Shown: positions 48,831-58,692 of the stretch, in pieces
Numbering within the stretch: the first letter of the stretch is position 1
Layout of the letters: every line of letters starts with the position of its first letter
Assembly: GCA_019636565.1 (NCBI GenBank)
Contig: JAHBXG010000009.1
Coordinates: 1 to 64,000 of the forward strand
Direction: 5' to 3'
Length of the DNA: 64,000 nucleotides
Source of the DNA: Phycisphaeraceae bacterium
Lineage (GTDB): Bacteria; Planctomycetota; Phycisphaerae; Phycisphaerales; UBA1924
Notes under the pieces: model-generated
Databases searched by the model: none
Told to the model about the DNA's origin: nothing
The model's input: only the letters and a program-made list of their open reading frames with translations
Position numbers and translations under genes: made by a program

Positions 48831-49673
48831 TCACTGGGCACGCTTGTCGCGGGTGATCTGCGCGTACGCATTGTGACTGTGGATCGACTCGAAGTTTTCG
48901 GAGTTGATCTGGTACCACGTGATGCGATCGTCCTTGTTCAAACTGACGGCCAGATCGCGGACGATGTCTTCGACGAACTTGGGATTCTCGAAGGCCTTTT
49001 CGGTGACGTACTTTTCGTCGGGGCGCTTCAGCACGGCGTAGACGGGGCTGCTGGCCGCGGCCTCGAGGTGCTTGACGACTTCTTCGATCCAGAGATTGCC
49101 CTTAAAGCGGACCTTTGCCTCGATCTCGCAGCGCTGGTTGTGAGCGCCGTACTCGGAGATTTCTTTGGAGCAGGGGCAGAGGCTGGTGGCGGGCGCCGCG
49201 ACGCCGATAATGAAATCGTCGACGTGGTTTGCGTTGCACTCGAAAGTGACTTTGTAGTTCATCAGCCCGGGCTGGCCGGTGACTGGCGCGAGTTTCTTGA
49301 TGAAGTAGGTAAAGCGGGCCTCGAAGTGCGCGTCCTCGGCGCCCAGGCGCTCGCAGATGGCGCGGGTGAGTTTCGGGATGCGGTCGGGCGTCAGCGGCTC
49401 GGAGGTATGGTCGTTGAGCACCTCGAGGAAGCGGCTCATGTGCGTGCCCTTCTTGTAGTGGGGCAATGAAACGTACATGTTGATGTTGGCGACTGTGGTC
49501 TGTTCGCCCCCGTCGGGCTCGCGGAGGCGGATGGGATAGACCACTTCTTTCACACCCACGCGGTCGATGGCGACGTTGCGCTGATCGCGAGACGACTGCA
49601 CGTCGACCATCGCTTCGGGGCGAACGGCCTCCTTGGGTTGCAAAACGACGGGATGCTTGGTGGTCTTTGGCAA
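48831..49673 (-). CDS. folE2: GTP cyclohydrolase FolE2 (type IB)
   Basis: Converts GTP to 7,8-dihydroneopterin triphosphate for folate, tetrahydrobiopterin or queuosine synthesis, using metals other than zinc. The 280 residues fit the FolE2 family, with VDVQSSRDQRNVAIDRVGV, DGGEQTTVANINMYVSLPHY, KGTHMSRFLEVLN, the catalytic Cys in ATSLCPCSKEISEYGAHNQR and the C-terminal WYQINSENFESIHSHNAYA. TTG 49673 has AGGAAA about 7 bases upstream, and no in-frame ATG or GTG lies further up. FolE2 is often expressed under zinc shortage, but I see no clear Zur box. Confidence 0.95.
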   Translation of the reverse strand: MPKTTKHPVVLQPKEAVRPEAMVDVQSSRDQRNVAIDRVGVKEVVYPIRLREPDGGEQTTVANINMYVSLPHYKKGTHMSRFLEVLNDHTSEPLTPDRIPKLTRAICERLGAEDAHFEARFTYFIKKLAPVTGQPGLMNYKVTFECNANHVDDFIIGVAAPATSLCPCSKEISEYGAHNQRCEIEAKVRFKGNLWIEEVVKHLEAAASSPVYAVLKRPDEKYVTEKAFENPKFVEDIVRDLAVSLNKDDRITWYQINSENFESIHSHNAYAQITRDKRAQ

Positions 49674-49797
49674 AGCGGCTTTTCCTGCGGAAACATTAGG
49701 ATTCCGCGGGCGTGATTTCGTTGCGCGCGGGGCATCGGATTCGCTGGTTTTTGATGGTTTGCCGGCTCGAATCGGGCTTGCAGTTCAGGCGAGAGGC

Positions 49798-51129
49798 TCA
49801 ATCGTGGCGGAGGGCCACAATCGGGTCTTGTGCCGCGGCACGGCGGGCGGGGTAGATGCCGAAGATCAGGCCCACGGCGACGGCGACGCTGAAGGCGAGC
49901 ACGACCGAGCCGAGCGTGACGTAAGTAGGGAGGCTGACAGAGCGGCTGAAGTACTGGCCGACAACCGGCATGTGCGGCAGGCGCGGCGCGATCCACTGGA
50001 TGAACCAACTGCCGCCGATGCCCAGGGCGACACCGAGCAGGCCGCCCCCGGTCGAGAGTACAGATGTCTCAACGAGGAACTGGTAGAGGATGGCCTTGCG
50101 AGTGGCGCCGAGCGCACGCCGGATGCCGATCTCGCGAGTGCGCTCGGTGACGGTCGCGAGCATGATGTTCATGATGCCGATGCCGCCGACGAGAAGAGAG
50201 ATGCCGGCGATGAAACCCAGGACAAGATTCCAGGTGAGTTGGCTTTTCTTGGCGTTCTCGAGGAGTTCGTAGGGGACGATCATGGAGACATCGACGGAGT
50301 CGGTGTGGCGGGAGTCGATAATCCGTTTGAGGCGCTTGGAATCGGGGAGGACGCGTTCGCGATCGGGGCTTGCGACGTAGATCTCTGAGACTTCGACCTG
50401 GCTGTTGGAGAACGAGCCGCCGCTGCCGCGGAAGACCATGTCGCCCATGACGGACCGCGCCGTGGTGATGGGGATGTGGACGTCGAGGTTGAGATCGCGG
50501 CCGACGAGCGCACTGCCGGCACCACCGGCGAGTCCAACCGGGGCAAGAACGCCGACGACGGTGAAGGCCTTGGCGTCGATGCGAATGGTGTCGCCGAGCG
50601 GATCGTCGAACTTGAACAATTCGCGGGCGACCTCGGAGCCGATCACGCAGACCATCGATTGTGCGGTGAGGTCTGGGGTGGTGAGGTAGCGGCCCCGGGC
50701 GAGGCGAAGTTTGGCGACATCGAAGAATTCGGGGGTGGTCCCGAAGGCCTGACTGGTGCGCGAGAGTTCGGCCCGCGACATCTTGCTGCCGACTTCCTTG
50801 AGCGGGACGATGGCTTCGGCATCGGGAAAATTGGTCTGGATGACTTCGAGATCGTCGCGCCGGAGGCCGTAGCGGCTGATCCAGTTGTTGGAAGTCTTCT
50901 TCTGGCTGGATTGGCTCTCGGCGGGGCGCTGCGAACGAAGAATTATGTTTTTTGCGCCAAGTTGCTCGATCTGGAGAAGGGCCTGTCGTTTGGAACCCTC
51001 ACCCAGTGACACCATCGCGATCACCGCCGAAACCCCCAGAATGATGCCCAAGGCGGTCAGAAACGAGCGCAGCAGGTGGAGGCGCAGGTTCGTGAGCCCG
51101 AGATGAATGGTCTCAAAAAGAAAAATCAC
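49798..51129 (-). CDS. MacB-type ABC transporter permease
   Basis: Membrane subunit of a type VII (MacB/LolC-like) ABC system. One membrane helix near the start (LRSFLTALGIILGVSAVIAM) is followed by a long periplasmic domain (about residues 55-280), then the FtsX domain with three helices: LVLGFIAGISLLVGGIGIMN, the coupling motif MLATVTERTREIGIRRALGA, and VVLAFSVAVAVGLIFGIYPA. GTG 51129 starts the protein; the same spacing to the divergent small gene allows a short promoter. No ATPase or membrane-fusion partner lies next to it, so its mate must be encoded elsewhere. Confidence 0.9.
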   Translation of the reverse strand: MIFLFETIHLGLTNLRLHLLRSFLTALGIILGVSAVIAMVSLGEGSKRQALLQIEQLGAKNIILRSQRPAESQSSQKKTSNNWISRYGLRRDDLEVIQTNFPDAEAIVPLKEVGSKMSRAELSRTSQAFGTTPEFFDVAKLRLARGRYLTTPDLTAQSMVCVIGSEVARELFKFDDPLGDTIRIDAKAFTVVGVLAPVGLAGGAGSALVGRDLNLDVHIPITTARSVMGDMVFRGSGGSFSNSQVEVSEIYVASPDRERVLPDSKRLKRIIDSRHTDSVDVSMIVPYELLENAKKSQLTWNLVLGFIAGISLLVGGIGIMNIMLATVTERTREIGIRRALGATRKAILYQFLVETSVLSTGGGLLGVALGIGGSWFIQWIAPRLPHMPVVGQYFSRSVSLPTYVTLGSVVLAFSVAVAVGLIFGIYPARRAAAQDPIVALRHD

Positions 51130-51188
51130 TGCCCGATGGTACGGTTTCGGGCTTGTGCGGTCGCGGCGTCCGACCGATACTGGGCGAA

Positions 51189-51524
51189 GTGAGCGAAGTC
51201 CGGGGACAGTTCCGGGTTCTGGAAGAGCGCGAGACCCCGCGCGGGTGGAGTTATCGCGTCGTTGTTGGGGTCACCAGCGAAAACTCGACGGAACATGAGG
51301 TAACCCTCTCTTGGGTCGATCACAACTACTGGTGCGGGGGAACGCAGGCACCGAGCGTGACGGCGGAGCAAGTTCTGGGGACGCTCCTCAGCGCAATGAC
51401 GAGCGGGCCGTCGGGTGAACCCGTGCAGGGCGTTCGCTGTGAGCGCCTCCCGAACCGCTTTGATTTGTCGTTGGCGCGAAGGATTCTGCCGCGGTTTGAC
51501 TCGCTGCTAAAGCGGGCGGTGTAA
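51189..51524 (+). CDS. Small hypothetical protein, 111 aa
   Basis: No family recognised. The frame has a folded-protein pattern: GQFRVLEERETPRGWSYRVV, VTLSWVDHNYWCGG, and a helical end (VTAEQVLGTLLSAM, LARRILPRFDSLLKR). GTG 51189 is preferred because it starts just before the first strand; TTG 51153 would add 12 residues. It reads convergently with the anti-sigma gene, 27 bases apart. Confidence 0.62.
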   Translation: MSEVRGQFRVLEERETPRGWSYRVVVGVTSENSTEHEVTLSWVDHNYWCGGTQAPSVTAEQVLGTLLSAMTSGPSGEPVQGVRCERLPNRFDLSLARRILPRFDSLLKRAV

Positions 51525-51551
51525 CGGGTCGCCAAAGCAGTAGGCCCCAAT

Positions 51552-52022
51552 TCATTCGCGTCGAGCGATGCTGAGCAGCGCCAGGCTGAGGGAGTTGGCA
51601 TTGGGTGAAGCCGATGCCGCGACTTGATAACGGGTGGCGAGATTCTCACGGGCCTCGGGCGTGCTGGCGAGCGGCCCGGGACCTGAGGATGTGCCGAAGC
51701 GTCCGGCAGCGATTCCAAGAAGGAACGTGATCGCCAAGCTTGCCGCGAGAGCGAGTGGACGCAAGAACGGAATACGGCGTCCATTGGGCGACTGTCGGGC
51801 TTGCTGCTCAATAGGCCGGGGCTGCGCATTTGACGCGCGCTTCACCAGGCCTGTTGCCTGCTTCCAACCGGCGATTTCGTGGGCGCAGGATTCGCATGCC
51901 AAGGCGTGGCGCTCGATGGCGTGCGCGGACGCAGCGTCGAGTTCTCCGGTGACAAAGTCCGGGAGCAATTCCTGGATTTCTTCACAGGAGAGCGGGCTGG
52001 CGTCGGAAGTGGGGGAGTTCAT
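51552..52022 (-). CDS. Anti-sigma factor with zinc-finger domain, 156 aa
   Basis: The N-terminal zf-HC2 (ZAS) domain has H39-x3-C43-x2-C46 in IERHALACESCAHEI, which holds zinc and binds a sigma factor. One membrane helix follows (LRPLALAASLAITFLLGIAA, about residues 87-107), and the short outer region is Ser/Ala-rich. ATG 52022 overlaps the sigma stop (ATGA), so the two are translationally coupled, as is usual for an ECF sigma and its own anti-sigma. The signal it senses is unknown. Confidence 0.87.
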   Translation of the reverse strand: MNSPTSDASPLSCEEIQELLPDFVTGELDAASAHAIERHALACESCAHEIAGWKQATGLVKRASNAQPRPIEQQARQSPNGRRIPFLRPLALAASLAITFLLGIAAGRFGTSSGPGPLASTPEARENLATRYQVAASASPNANSLSLALLSIARRE

Positions 52023-52567
52023 GATGTGGGCTCCGAGGAAGGGGCGATTGAATGCAGGCGCTGGCGGAGCGCTTCGACGGCGCGCCGGTAATGCGTCTTG
52101 GCACTGGGGATGGAAATTTCGAGGTCGGCTGCAAGTAAGGCAAAGGTGACTTCTTCGACCGCCTTGGCGACCAGCACGAGGCGTTGCATTTCGGGGAGTT
52201 GCCGGATCGCGTCGGCGAGAGCGCGTCTTTCTTCGTGGGAGATGCCCGCTTCGAGAGCGGGCGACGGCCGGTCGTCAATGAGCACGAGGGGACGGGCCTG
52301 CCGCAGCGTGTCTACGCAGAGATTGGACGTGACGCGCCGTAGCCATGCAACCTGCGCGGCGCGGCAGGGGAACTGGGTGTTCGCGGCAAGCAGCCGGACA
52401 AAGGCTTCCTGAGCGACGTCGTCGCAAGCCTCGGGTCGTAGACCGTGGGCGCGGGCCCAGGCGAGCACAAGTGGGCGATCGCGTGCCGCGCTCTGTGCTG
52501 GCGAAAGCGCGGCATCCGCCAAAGGGCGGGCCGCGGGGACAGGAGGAGCTGGAGCGGGAATCGACAT
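52019..52567 (-). CDS. ECF RNA polymerase sigma factor, 182 aa
   Basis: Region 2 is seen in VLAWARAHGLRPEACDDVAQ and EAFVRLLAANTQFP, followed by VAWLRRVTSNLCVDTLRQAR; region 4 is LPEMQRLVLVAKAVEEVTFA and ISIPSAKTHYRRAVEALRQR, a helix-turn-helix for the -35 box. The N-terminal 30 residues are Ala/Pro-rich. It starts 6 bases after the lipoprotein gene and overlaps the anti-sigma by ATGA, so lipoprotein, sigma and anti-sigma form one operon. Confidence 0.88.
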   Translation of the reverse strand: MSIPAPAPPVPAARPLADAALSPAQSAARDRPLVLAWARAHGLRPEACDDVAQEAFVRLLAANTQFPCRAAQVAWLRRVTSNLCVDTLRQARPLVLIDDRPSPALEAGISHEERRALADAIRQLPEMQRLVLVAKAVEEVTFALLAADLEISIPSAKTHYRRAVEALRQRLHSIAPSSEPTS

Positions 52568-52573
52568 CGCGAT

Positions 52574-53605
52574 TCACTTGCTGGGGGAGGAGGCAGCAGT
52601 GGGGACGGGCGAGCGGACGCGGCTGGTCGCCATGAGTATCTCATCCCTGTCCATCAGCGCGAAGCCGTCGAACGACCACGAGACTGCGGATCCGGTTGCC
52701 TGCCCGTTACTCGCGACGATCTCGCCGGGGAGGGTGAGTTCGACCTTGAAGCCCTCGTCATTGATGTCTTCGGTGATGGCGCGGTCGGCTTTTTCGTGGG
52801 CCATGGCTTTCTGGAACGCGGATTCTTCTTCGGGAGTGAGATGTTCGGCGTCGATGGCTTTCTCGATCGCGCTCTGCACCGCTGCAAAGAAGTCGTTGGC
52901 GGTCTTCTCGATCGTCTGGTCGCGTTCTTTGCTTTGGGGCTCGGTGAGAAGTTTGAGTGCGGCGGCGGTGTCAAGGCTGTTGGCGCTGGCGGTCGCGGCT
53001 GCGAGGATGCGCAGGCCCGTATCTTGCGGACGCTGCGGGATTGCGGCCATGCCGGCGAGGATGAACTGGCGCTGCTTCTCGATTTCGGAGGCCTTGAACT
53101 CTTCGATGAGTTTGGTGCGCTGTTCGTCGGTCAGTTTGGCAGGAGGCGAGTCGAGCAATGTTGCGGTTTTCGGGTCGCGCTGCAATTCGCGGCGGGCGAG
53201 CGTGTACGGCGCGTCGGTGCGCTTGTGATAGACGCGCCGGAACTGGTAGTAGCGCCCATCGGAGCGGTCCTCGATCCAGACTTCGGTCGGGAACTTGAGC
53301 GAGATGGATTCGGCTTCGGATGTCGTGGCAAACGTCCCGGGAAATTGGCCGGCGGGGATTGCACGCGTCGCGGTGATGTCGATTTTCTCCGGTTTGGCCG
53401 GGTCGGGCGTTGAGACCAGATGCCAACCTCCGGCGGCGGAGGGCATCGCATCGCCCTGCTCGAAGTCGGTCTTGTCGCCGGTGATGCGGAGTGTGATCGT
53501 CGCCGAGCCATCGGGCTTCACGGCGATCTTTTCTTCACGTTCGAGGCAACCGGTGAGGGTGAGGGAAGCAGCAGCGAGGAGTGAGGCCGTGGTGAGGTAT
53601 CGCAT
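52574..53605 (-). CDS. Lipoprotein upstream of an ECF sigma factor, 343 aa
   Basis: The signal peptide (MRYLTTASLLAAASLTLTGC) ends at lipobox Cys20. The mature part is unfamiliar, mixed alpha/beta, with ITLRITGDKTDFEQGD, EVWIEDRSDGRYYQFRRVYH, a helical charged middle (PPAKLTDEQRTKLIEEFKAS) and an end block DEGFKVELTLPGEIVAS followed by GSAVSWSFDGFALMDR. It is the first gene of the operon with the sigma/anti-sigma pair, and so a candidate sensor or target of that pair. Divergent from the zinc-ribbon membrane protein. Confidence 0.8.
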   Translation of the reverse strand: MRYLTTASLLAAASLTLTGCLEREEKIAVKPDGSATITLRITGDKTDFEQGDAMPSAAGGWHLVSTPDPAKPEKIDITATRAIPAGQFPGTFATTSEAESISLKFPTEVWIEDRSDGRYYQFRRVYHKRTDAPYTLARRELQRDPKTATLLDSPPAKLTDEQRTKLIEEFKASEIEKQRQFILAGMAAIPQRPQDTGLRILAAATASANSLDTAAALKLLTEPQSKERDQTIEKTANDFFAAVQSAIEKAIDAEHLTPEEESAFQKAMAHEKADRAITEDINDEGFKVELTLPGEIVASNGQATGSAVSWSFDGFALMDRDEILMATSRVRSPVPTAASSPSK

Positions 53606-53739
53606 GGTGGGGCTCTTGATGGCGGAGGTGCCATGGATTGAACGGGCCCATTGCGAATTGGATGACCGGAAATATGAACAAAGTGGACCGGATGCAAACT
53701 ACAGCATCCACTGGTAGAGTCGTGGGTGAGGAAAAAGCC

Positions 53740-55278
53740 ATGGGAATCTGGATGCTGCTGGGCTTGATCGGGATGCTTCTGGCGGGCGCCGTGCTCGCCG
53801 TGTGGGGCATTCGGGGGCGGCGGATCAACCGCGATCCGGTGTGCCGCGATTGCGGGTTCAATCTCGGATCGATGCGCCTGCCGGAGATGCACGGGATTGC
53901 GGAGCCGGCGCGTTGTGGTGACGAAGGCGAGATGCCGGTGGTTGTGACTTGCCCCGAGTGTGGCGGAGGGCTGAAAAGGGCGAAAGCGGTGCGGATTGGG
54001 GAGCGGAAGCGGATGCCGCTGGTTGCCATCGCTGGCTTTCTGACCGTGCTGGGCTTCTTTGTGGCCGCGGCCCCTTTGATGTTTGCGGCGCTCTCTGGCA
54101 CGGGCGTCGTAAACAAGTTGCCACTCGGGATTCTGCTTCTTATTGCCAAAGGGTCGGATGCGACAGTCGCTGGTGAACTGGAATCAAGATTGCTGAAGAC
54201 GAAAATGGGCGCGGTTGAGGTCGATGCGATCGTGAGTCGGGTGGTCGACTTGCAGGGCGACTGGGAATCGGAATGGTCGCCGAAGTGGGGAGACGTGTAC
54301 GAGGCGGCGACGCTGCTCGGGCCGATTCGACAGGATCTTGCGGATGCTTGGAGTCGTCAGTCGGTTGAACTGCTCGTGGTTCCCCGTCCGGCAGCCAATC
54401 CGGAAGATCCACTTCCGTTCCACATTCAGATCGGAAAGACCCGAATCAATCGGAGCGGTTCCGCGTCGATAAAGGCTGATGTTGGTTACGTGCGCGTTGG
54501 CGGCGTGGAGTGTGAAATCTTCAGCGATCCGGAACTATTTGCGTCTCCTGGCTATTTGGTTGCGAAAGGACCGGCGGCACGTTCGGGAGGTCCCGATCAA
54601 TCCCTGGCCGCGGTTCGGCTTCCGAGATCGATCTTGCCAGGCGAGCAAGTCATCGAAGTCGGGTTTCAGGTGAAGAATGCGCCTGGCGGCACCGTGCGAG
54701 ACAACGCCGCCCGATTTCAGCGTGCGGTATCTCGAACTGTCGTGTTGCCGGTTTCGGAGAGTTCCGCAACTCCCGTCGTTCCAACAGACCGTGTTCGACA
54801 GTTGACGCGGGCGATCTTCGATGCAAAGCGAGTTATTCTCCAAGTGGACTCATGGCGCACCGTGGGCAATGGTCCGAAAGAACCGGTGCGGGCCGCCTTG
54901 GAGGTAGATACTTGGCCGAAGCAGATTCCCGACCTCGACTTCGCGTTCACCGCTTGGCTCATTGATGCCGACGGGCGAGAGCATTACGTCGGAGACGCTT
55001 ACACGGCACCTTGGAGGAGCGGCGGCCAGGCGGGACGGACTTTCGAAATACGAGGCGGGCTGACAAATCTTGCCAATCCTCCGTCTGGAGTTGTCACGCT
55101 CGTGCTTCGCCCAGATGTATCGGTTGCAAAGCGATCTACCGCTATTCGGCAGTATTACGGGGAAGAGATCAAGTTGGAGCCGAGAGAGCTGCAGTATCGC
55201 TCATATGAAGGTTCAATTCCCGCGAGCGGCTTTCGCACTATTGATGAACTCGTGGAGGCAGTCAACGCCCGCAAATAG
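53740..55278 (+). CDS. Zinc-ribbon membrane protein, 512 aa
   Basis: An N-terminal membrane helix (residues 4-24) precedes a zinc ribbon with C35-C38 (CRDCGFNL) and C71-C74 (CPECGG), a form very common in planctomycete membrane proteins. A second hydrophobic stretch lies at about 93-140. The remaining 370 residues look like an extracytoplasmic beta-rich domain, with VPRPAANPEDPLPFHIQIGK and LPRSILPGEQVIEVGFQVKN. ATG 53740 has GAGGAAAAA at suitable spacing. No function can be assigned. Its stop is 3 bases from the convergent uvrA stop. Confidence 0.8.
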   Translation: MGIWMLLGLIGMLLAGAVLAVWGIRGRRINRDPVCRDCGFNLGSMRLPEMHGIAEPARCGDEGEMPVVVTCPECGGGLKRAKAVRIGERKRMPLVAIAGFLTVLGFFVAAAPLMFAALSGTGVVNKLPLGILLLIAKGSDATVAGELESRLLKTKMGAVEVDAIVSRVVDLQGDWESEWSPKWGDVYEAATLLGPIRQDLADAWSRQSVELLVVPRPAANPEDPLPFHIQIGKTRINRSGSASIKADVGYVRVGGVECEIFSDPELFASPGYLVAKGPAARSGGPDQSLAAVRLPRSILPGEQVIEVGFQVKNAPGGTVRDNAARFQRAVSRTVVLPVSESSATPVVPTDRVRQLTRAIFDAKRVILQVDSWRTVGNGPKEPVRAALEVDTWPKQIPDLDFAFTAWLIDADGREHYVGDAYTAPWRSGGQAGRTFEIRGGLTNLANPPSGVVTLVLRPDVSVAKRSTAIRQYYGEEIKLEPRELQYRSYEGSIPASGFRTIDELVEAVNARK

Positions 55279-55281
55279 CTT

Positions 55282-58200
55282 TCATCGAAGCATCCCCTTC
55301 AAATACTGCCCCGTATAACTCTTATCCACCTTGGCAACTTGCTCCGGCGTTCCCTGTGCCACGATCGTTCCACCCTTGGCTCCGCCCTCCGGGCCGAGAT
55401 CGATGAGCCAATCGGCGCACTTGATGACGTCGAGATTGTGCTCGATGACGACGAGGGTGTGGCCTGCCGCGGCGAGGCGATCAAAGACATGGACAAGCTT
55501 TCGGATGTCTTCGAAGTGCAGGCCGGTGGTCGGCTCGTCGAGCACGTAAAGGGTTTTTCCGTACGGGTTTGCCGCGCGTGAGCGCATGGCTTCGAAGCGC
55601 TCGGCCCACTTGGATTTCTTGTCTTTGCCTTTCTTGGCCTTGGCGAGGTCGTCGAGGGCGTCGGGGTCTGAATCCTCATCAGATTTGCGGTCGGAATCGC
55701 CCTTCCCCAAACCCCTCCCCTCAGGGGAGGGGCTTCCCGCCGCGACGATCTCGGCTTGTTCGAGTGCGCCGAACGTCTTGCCGAGTTCGGTGGCAAGTTT
55801 GATGCGCTGGGCCTCGCCCCCGGAGAGTTGAGTGCTGGGCTGGCCGAGCGTGATGTAGTCGAGGCCGACATCGTGCAGACACTTGAGGAAGCGGAGGATC
55901 TTCGGGTGATTCTCGAAGAACGAGAGCGACTGCTCGATGGTCATGTCGAGCACGTCGGCGATGGATTTGCCTCTGTAAAGGATTTCCAGCGTCTCGCGGT
56001 TGTAGCGCTTGCCGCGGCAGACCTCGCACTCGACAAACACATCCGGCAGGAAGTGCATCTCGATCTTCTTGAGGCCTTGGCCTTCGCAGGCCTCGCAGCG
56101 CCCGCCGCCGTTCTCGGCGCGAACGTTGAAGGAGAAGCGCCCGGGCTTGTAGCCCCGGATTTTGGCTTCTTTCGTCGCGACGAAGACCTTGCGGATGTCG
56201 TCGAAGATGCCGACGTACGTCGCGGGGTTCGATCGAGGGGTGCGCCCGATGGGGGACTGATCGACCTCGATGACGCGATCGAGCGTCTTGGGCCATTTGA
56301 AGGAAATGTGCGCACCGGGCTTATCGCGCCGGCCGAGAAGCTGGTTGTTGGCGGAAACCAGGAGGATGTCATTGACGAGCGTGGATTTGCCGCTGCCGCT
56401 GACGCCGGTGACGCAGACAAAGCCGCCGGTGGGGAGAGCGATGTCGATCTTCTTGAGATTGTTGTGCGTCGCGCCCTTAATGGTGATCGCGTTCTTGGTG
56501 TCGAGCTTGCGGCGCTCCTTGGGCACGGGGATGTGCTTGCGCCCGGAGAGGTAATCGCCGGTCAGCGACTGCGGAACAGCGCAGATGTCTTTGACAGTGC
56601 CTTGCGCGACGATTCGACCACCGTGGACACCAGGCCCGGGGCCGACGTCGAGGACATGATCCGCGGCACGGATCATGTCTTCGTCGTGCTCGACGACGAG
56701 GACGGTGTTGCCGATGTCGGCGAGGTGGCGGAGGGTTTTGATCAGCCGGTCGTTGTCGCGCTGGTGCAGGCCGATGGTGGGCTCGTCCAGCACGTAGCAC
56801 GCGCCGACAAGGCCGCTGCCGACCTGGGTGGCAAGCCGGATGCGCTGGGCCTCGCCTCCAGAAAGGGTGGCCGTCTTGCGATCGAGCGAAAGGTACTCCA
56901 GCCCCACGCCGGTCAGGAATCGCAGGCGGTTGTTGATTTCCTTGAGGATCGGCTCGGCGATCGACTGCTGTTCCTTCGTCAGTTTCAGGTTGCCGATGTA
57001 ATCAAGTGCATCGATGATGTTCAGGCGCGAAAACTCTGCGATGTTGAGCATCGTGCCGTCGTGCTTCGGGCGCCCGATGACGGTTTCGGAGAAGGCTTTC
57101 GCGGTGTCGGCTTTGTGCGTGCTCGTCAGCAGCACGTGCAGAGCTTCGAGGCGCAAGCGGTCACCTTTGCATTCCTCGCAAGACTTGGTGGACATGAATT
57201 GCCCGAGCCACTCTTTGACAGTCGGGTTGTCGGTTTTTCCCCACCATTCGGTGAGTTCGGGGATCACGCCCTGCCAGTGACCCTTGCTGCCGACTTTCAG
57301 TTTGGAAACTTTGCCACTCGCGGGGTCGCCCGAGTATCCGTAGAGCAGCATCTGCCGCTGCTCCTTTGTGAACGTTGCGACGGGGGAGTTGTAGTCGACG
57401 CCGAGCGCCTTGCAGAACTTCTTGAGCCCGCGCTGGAACCAGGCTCGAACCGCCATGTTCTTGGCGTAGGCCACGATCGCGCCCTCGCTCAACGCTTTGG
57501 ATTCGTTGGGGAGCACCAGAGCTTCGTCGAGTTCGAGGAGATTGCCGAGGCCGGAGCACGTCTTGCACGCGCCCTGGGGCGAATTGAATGAGAAGAGCCG
57601 GGGCTCCAGTTCCTCGAGGGCAACTTCCGGGTGATCCGGGTCGGAAAAGCGAGTGGAGTAGGTGGTGTCGCGCCAGCCGCCATCTGCGGTCTCGACCGAG
57701 ACGATCGCCGTCCCCTCCGCAACGCGGAGCGCCGCTTCGACCGATTCCGCCACCCTCTGGCGAGCTTCCGGTCCGAGCGAGATGCGGTCGATCACGGCAT
57801 CGATGCTGTGCTTCTCGAAGCGGCCGAGTTTGAGCGGGTTCTCGCCCGGGTCTTTCAGCACATCGCGCAGCTCGAGCAGCTTTCCGTTCACCCGAGCTCG
57901 GGCCCAGCCCTGCTTGACCAGATCCTCAAGGACGTCGCGATGGAAACCCTTCTTGGCGCGAACGACCGGCGCGAGGATCATGAAGCGGGCGGGTTTGTCT
58001 TGCGTCGAAGTCTCGCTCGCGCGGGCGATGACCGCATCGACGATCTGGCTGCTGCCCATCGCGCTGATCACGCGTCCGGATCGCTCAACGACCGAGCCGT
58101 CTTTCTTCGTTTTGGTCGGGGCCCAAGAATGCGGAACGCCGCAGCGAGCAAAGAGAAGGCGCAGATAGTCGTAGATCTCGGTCGTGGTTGCGACGGTCGA

Positions 58201-58644
58201 GCGCGGGTTGCTGCTGGCGGAGCGCTGCTCGATGGCGATGGTGGGGGGAACGCCTTCTACCTCATCGACATCGGGCTTCTTCAACTGCTCCAGAAATTGC
58301 CGGGCATACGCGGAGAGCGACTCCATGTACTTGCGCTGGCCCTCGGCGAAGATCGTGTCGAACGCAAGGCTGCTCTTGCCGCTGCCCGAAAGACCTGTGA
58401 TCACCACCAGTTTGTCGCGCGGGATGGTGACATCGATGTTCTTGAGGTTGTGCTCGCGCGCGCCGCGGACGTGGATGACGCGGTTCTCGTACGCAGTCGA
58501 GCGGCGCAGGCCGCTGTCGCCTTGGGCCTTCACTTCCACCACATGGGGGATCACCCGGCTCTTCTTTGCCGGTGCTTCTCTGGTTTCTGCGTTGGGCGGC
58601 ACTTTCCTTCTCTCCTCGGGCACAAAGCCACTGTAGCGAGCCAT
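55282..58644 (-). CDS. uvrA: Excinuclease ABC subunit A
   Basis: DNA-damage recognition ATPase of nucleotide excision repair. Both ABC modules are present: Walker [11 protein letters not shown] and [10 protein letters not shown]; signatures [14 protein letters not shown] and [14 protein letters not shown]; Walker [19 protein letters not shown] and [15 protein letters not shown]. Zinc modules [16 protein letters not shown] and [16 protein letters not shown] are intact. The 1,120 residues exceed E. coli UvrA (about 940) partly because of a 55-residue Lys/Asp/Ser-rich insertion between the second signature and second Walker B (nucleotides about 55565-55750), and a 40-residue N-terminal extension. 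ATG 58644 is used; no Shine-Dalgarno. Confidence 0.96.
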   Translation of the reverse strand: MARYSGFVPEERRKVPPNAETREAPAKKSRVIPHVVEVKAQGDSGLRRSTAYENRVIHVRGAREHNLKNIDVTIPRDKLVVITGLSGSGKSSLAFDTIFAEGQRKYMESLSAYARQFLEQLKKPDVDEVEGVPPTIAIEQRSASSNPRSTVATTTEIYDYLRLLFARCGVPHSWAPTKTKKDGSVVERSGRVISAMGSSQIVDAVIARASETSTQDKPARFMILAPVVRAKKGFHRDVLEDLVKQGWARARVNGKLLELRDVLKDPGENPLKLGRFEKHSIDAVIDRISLGPEARQRVAESVEAALRVAEGTAIVSVETADGGWRDTTYSTRFSDPDHPEVALEELEPRLFSFNSPQGACKTCSGLGNLLELDEALVLPNESKALSEGAIVAYAKNMAVRAWFQRGLKKFCKALGVDYNSPVATFTKEQRQMLLYGYSGDPASGKVSKLKVGSKGHWQGVIPELTEWWGKTDNPTVKEWLGQFMSTKSCEECKGDRLRLEALHVLLTSTHKADTAKAFSETVIGRPKHDGTMLNIAEFSRLNIIDALDYIGNLKLTKEQQSIAEPILKEINNRLRFLTGVGLEYLSLDRKTATLSGGEAQRIRLATQVGSGLVGACYVLDEPTIGLHQRDNDRLIKTLRHLADIGNTVLVVEHDEDMIRAADHVLDVGPGPGVHGGRIVAQGTVKDICAVPQSLTGDYLSGRKHIPVPKERRKLDTKNAITIKGATHNNLKKIDIALPTGGFVCVTGVSGSGKSTLVNDILLVSANNQLLGRRDKPGAHISFKWPKTLDRVIEVDQSPIGRTPRSNPATYVGIFDDIRKVFVATKEAKIRGYKPGRFSFNVRAENGGGRCEACEGQGLKKIEMHFLPDVFVECEVCRGKRYNRETLEILYRGKSIADVLDMTIEQSLSFFENHPKILRFLKCLHDVGLDYITLGQPSTQLSGGEAQRIKLATELGKTFGALEQAEIVAAGSPSPEGRGLGKGDSDRKSDEDSDPDALDDLAKAKKGKDKKSKWAERFEAMRSRAANPYGKTLYVLDEPTTGLHFEDIRKLVHVFDRLAAAGHTLVVIEHNLDVIKCADWLIDLGPEGGAKGGTIVAQGTPEQVAKVDKSYTGQYLKGMLR
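55712..55732. repeat. GC-rich palindrome inside uvrA
   Basis: CCCCTCCCCT and AGGGGAGGGG form a perfect 10-base inverted repeat around one C. With its flank (CCTTCCCCAAA before it on the plus strand) it matches a dispersed intergenic repeat type, and a related G-rich sequence lies at 11941-11977. Read on the minus strand it encodes [12 protein letters not shown] within the uvrA-specific insertion, and the reading frame is kept. Confidence 0.75.
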
Positions 58645-58692
58645 GTTCGGGCTTCGTTCAGAAGGGGCCGATAGACGCAAAATTCGCGTTTT

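Noticed and set aside
55756..57591. 611-codon plus-strand frame within uvrA
   Set aside because: Complement of UvrA coding sequence; both ABC modules are intact on the minus strand.
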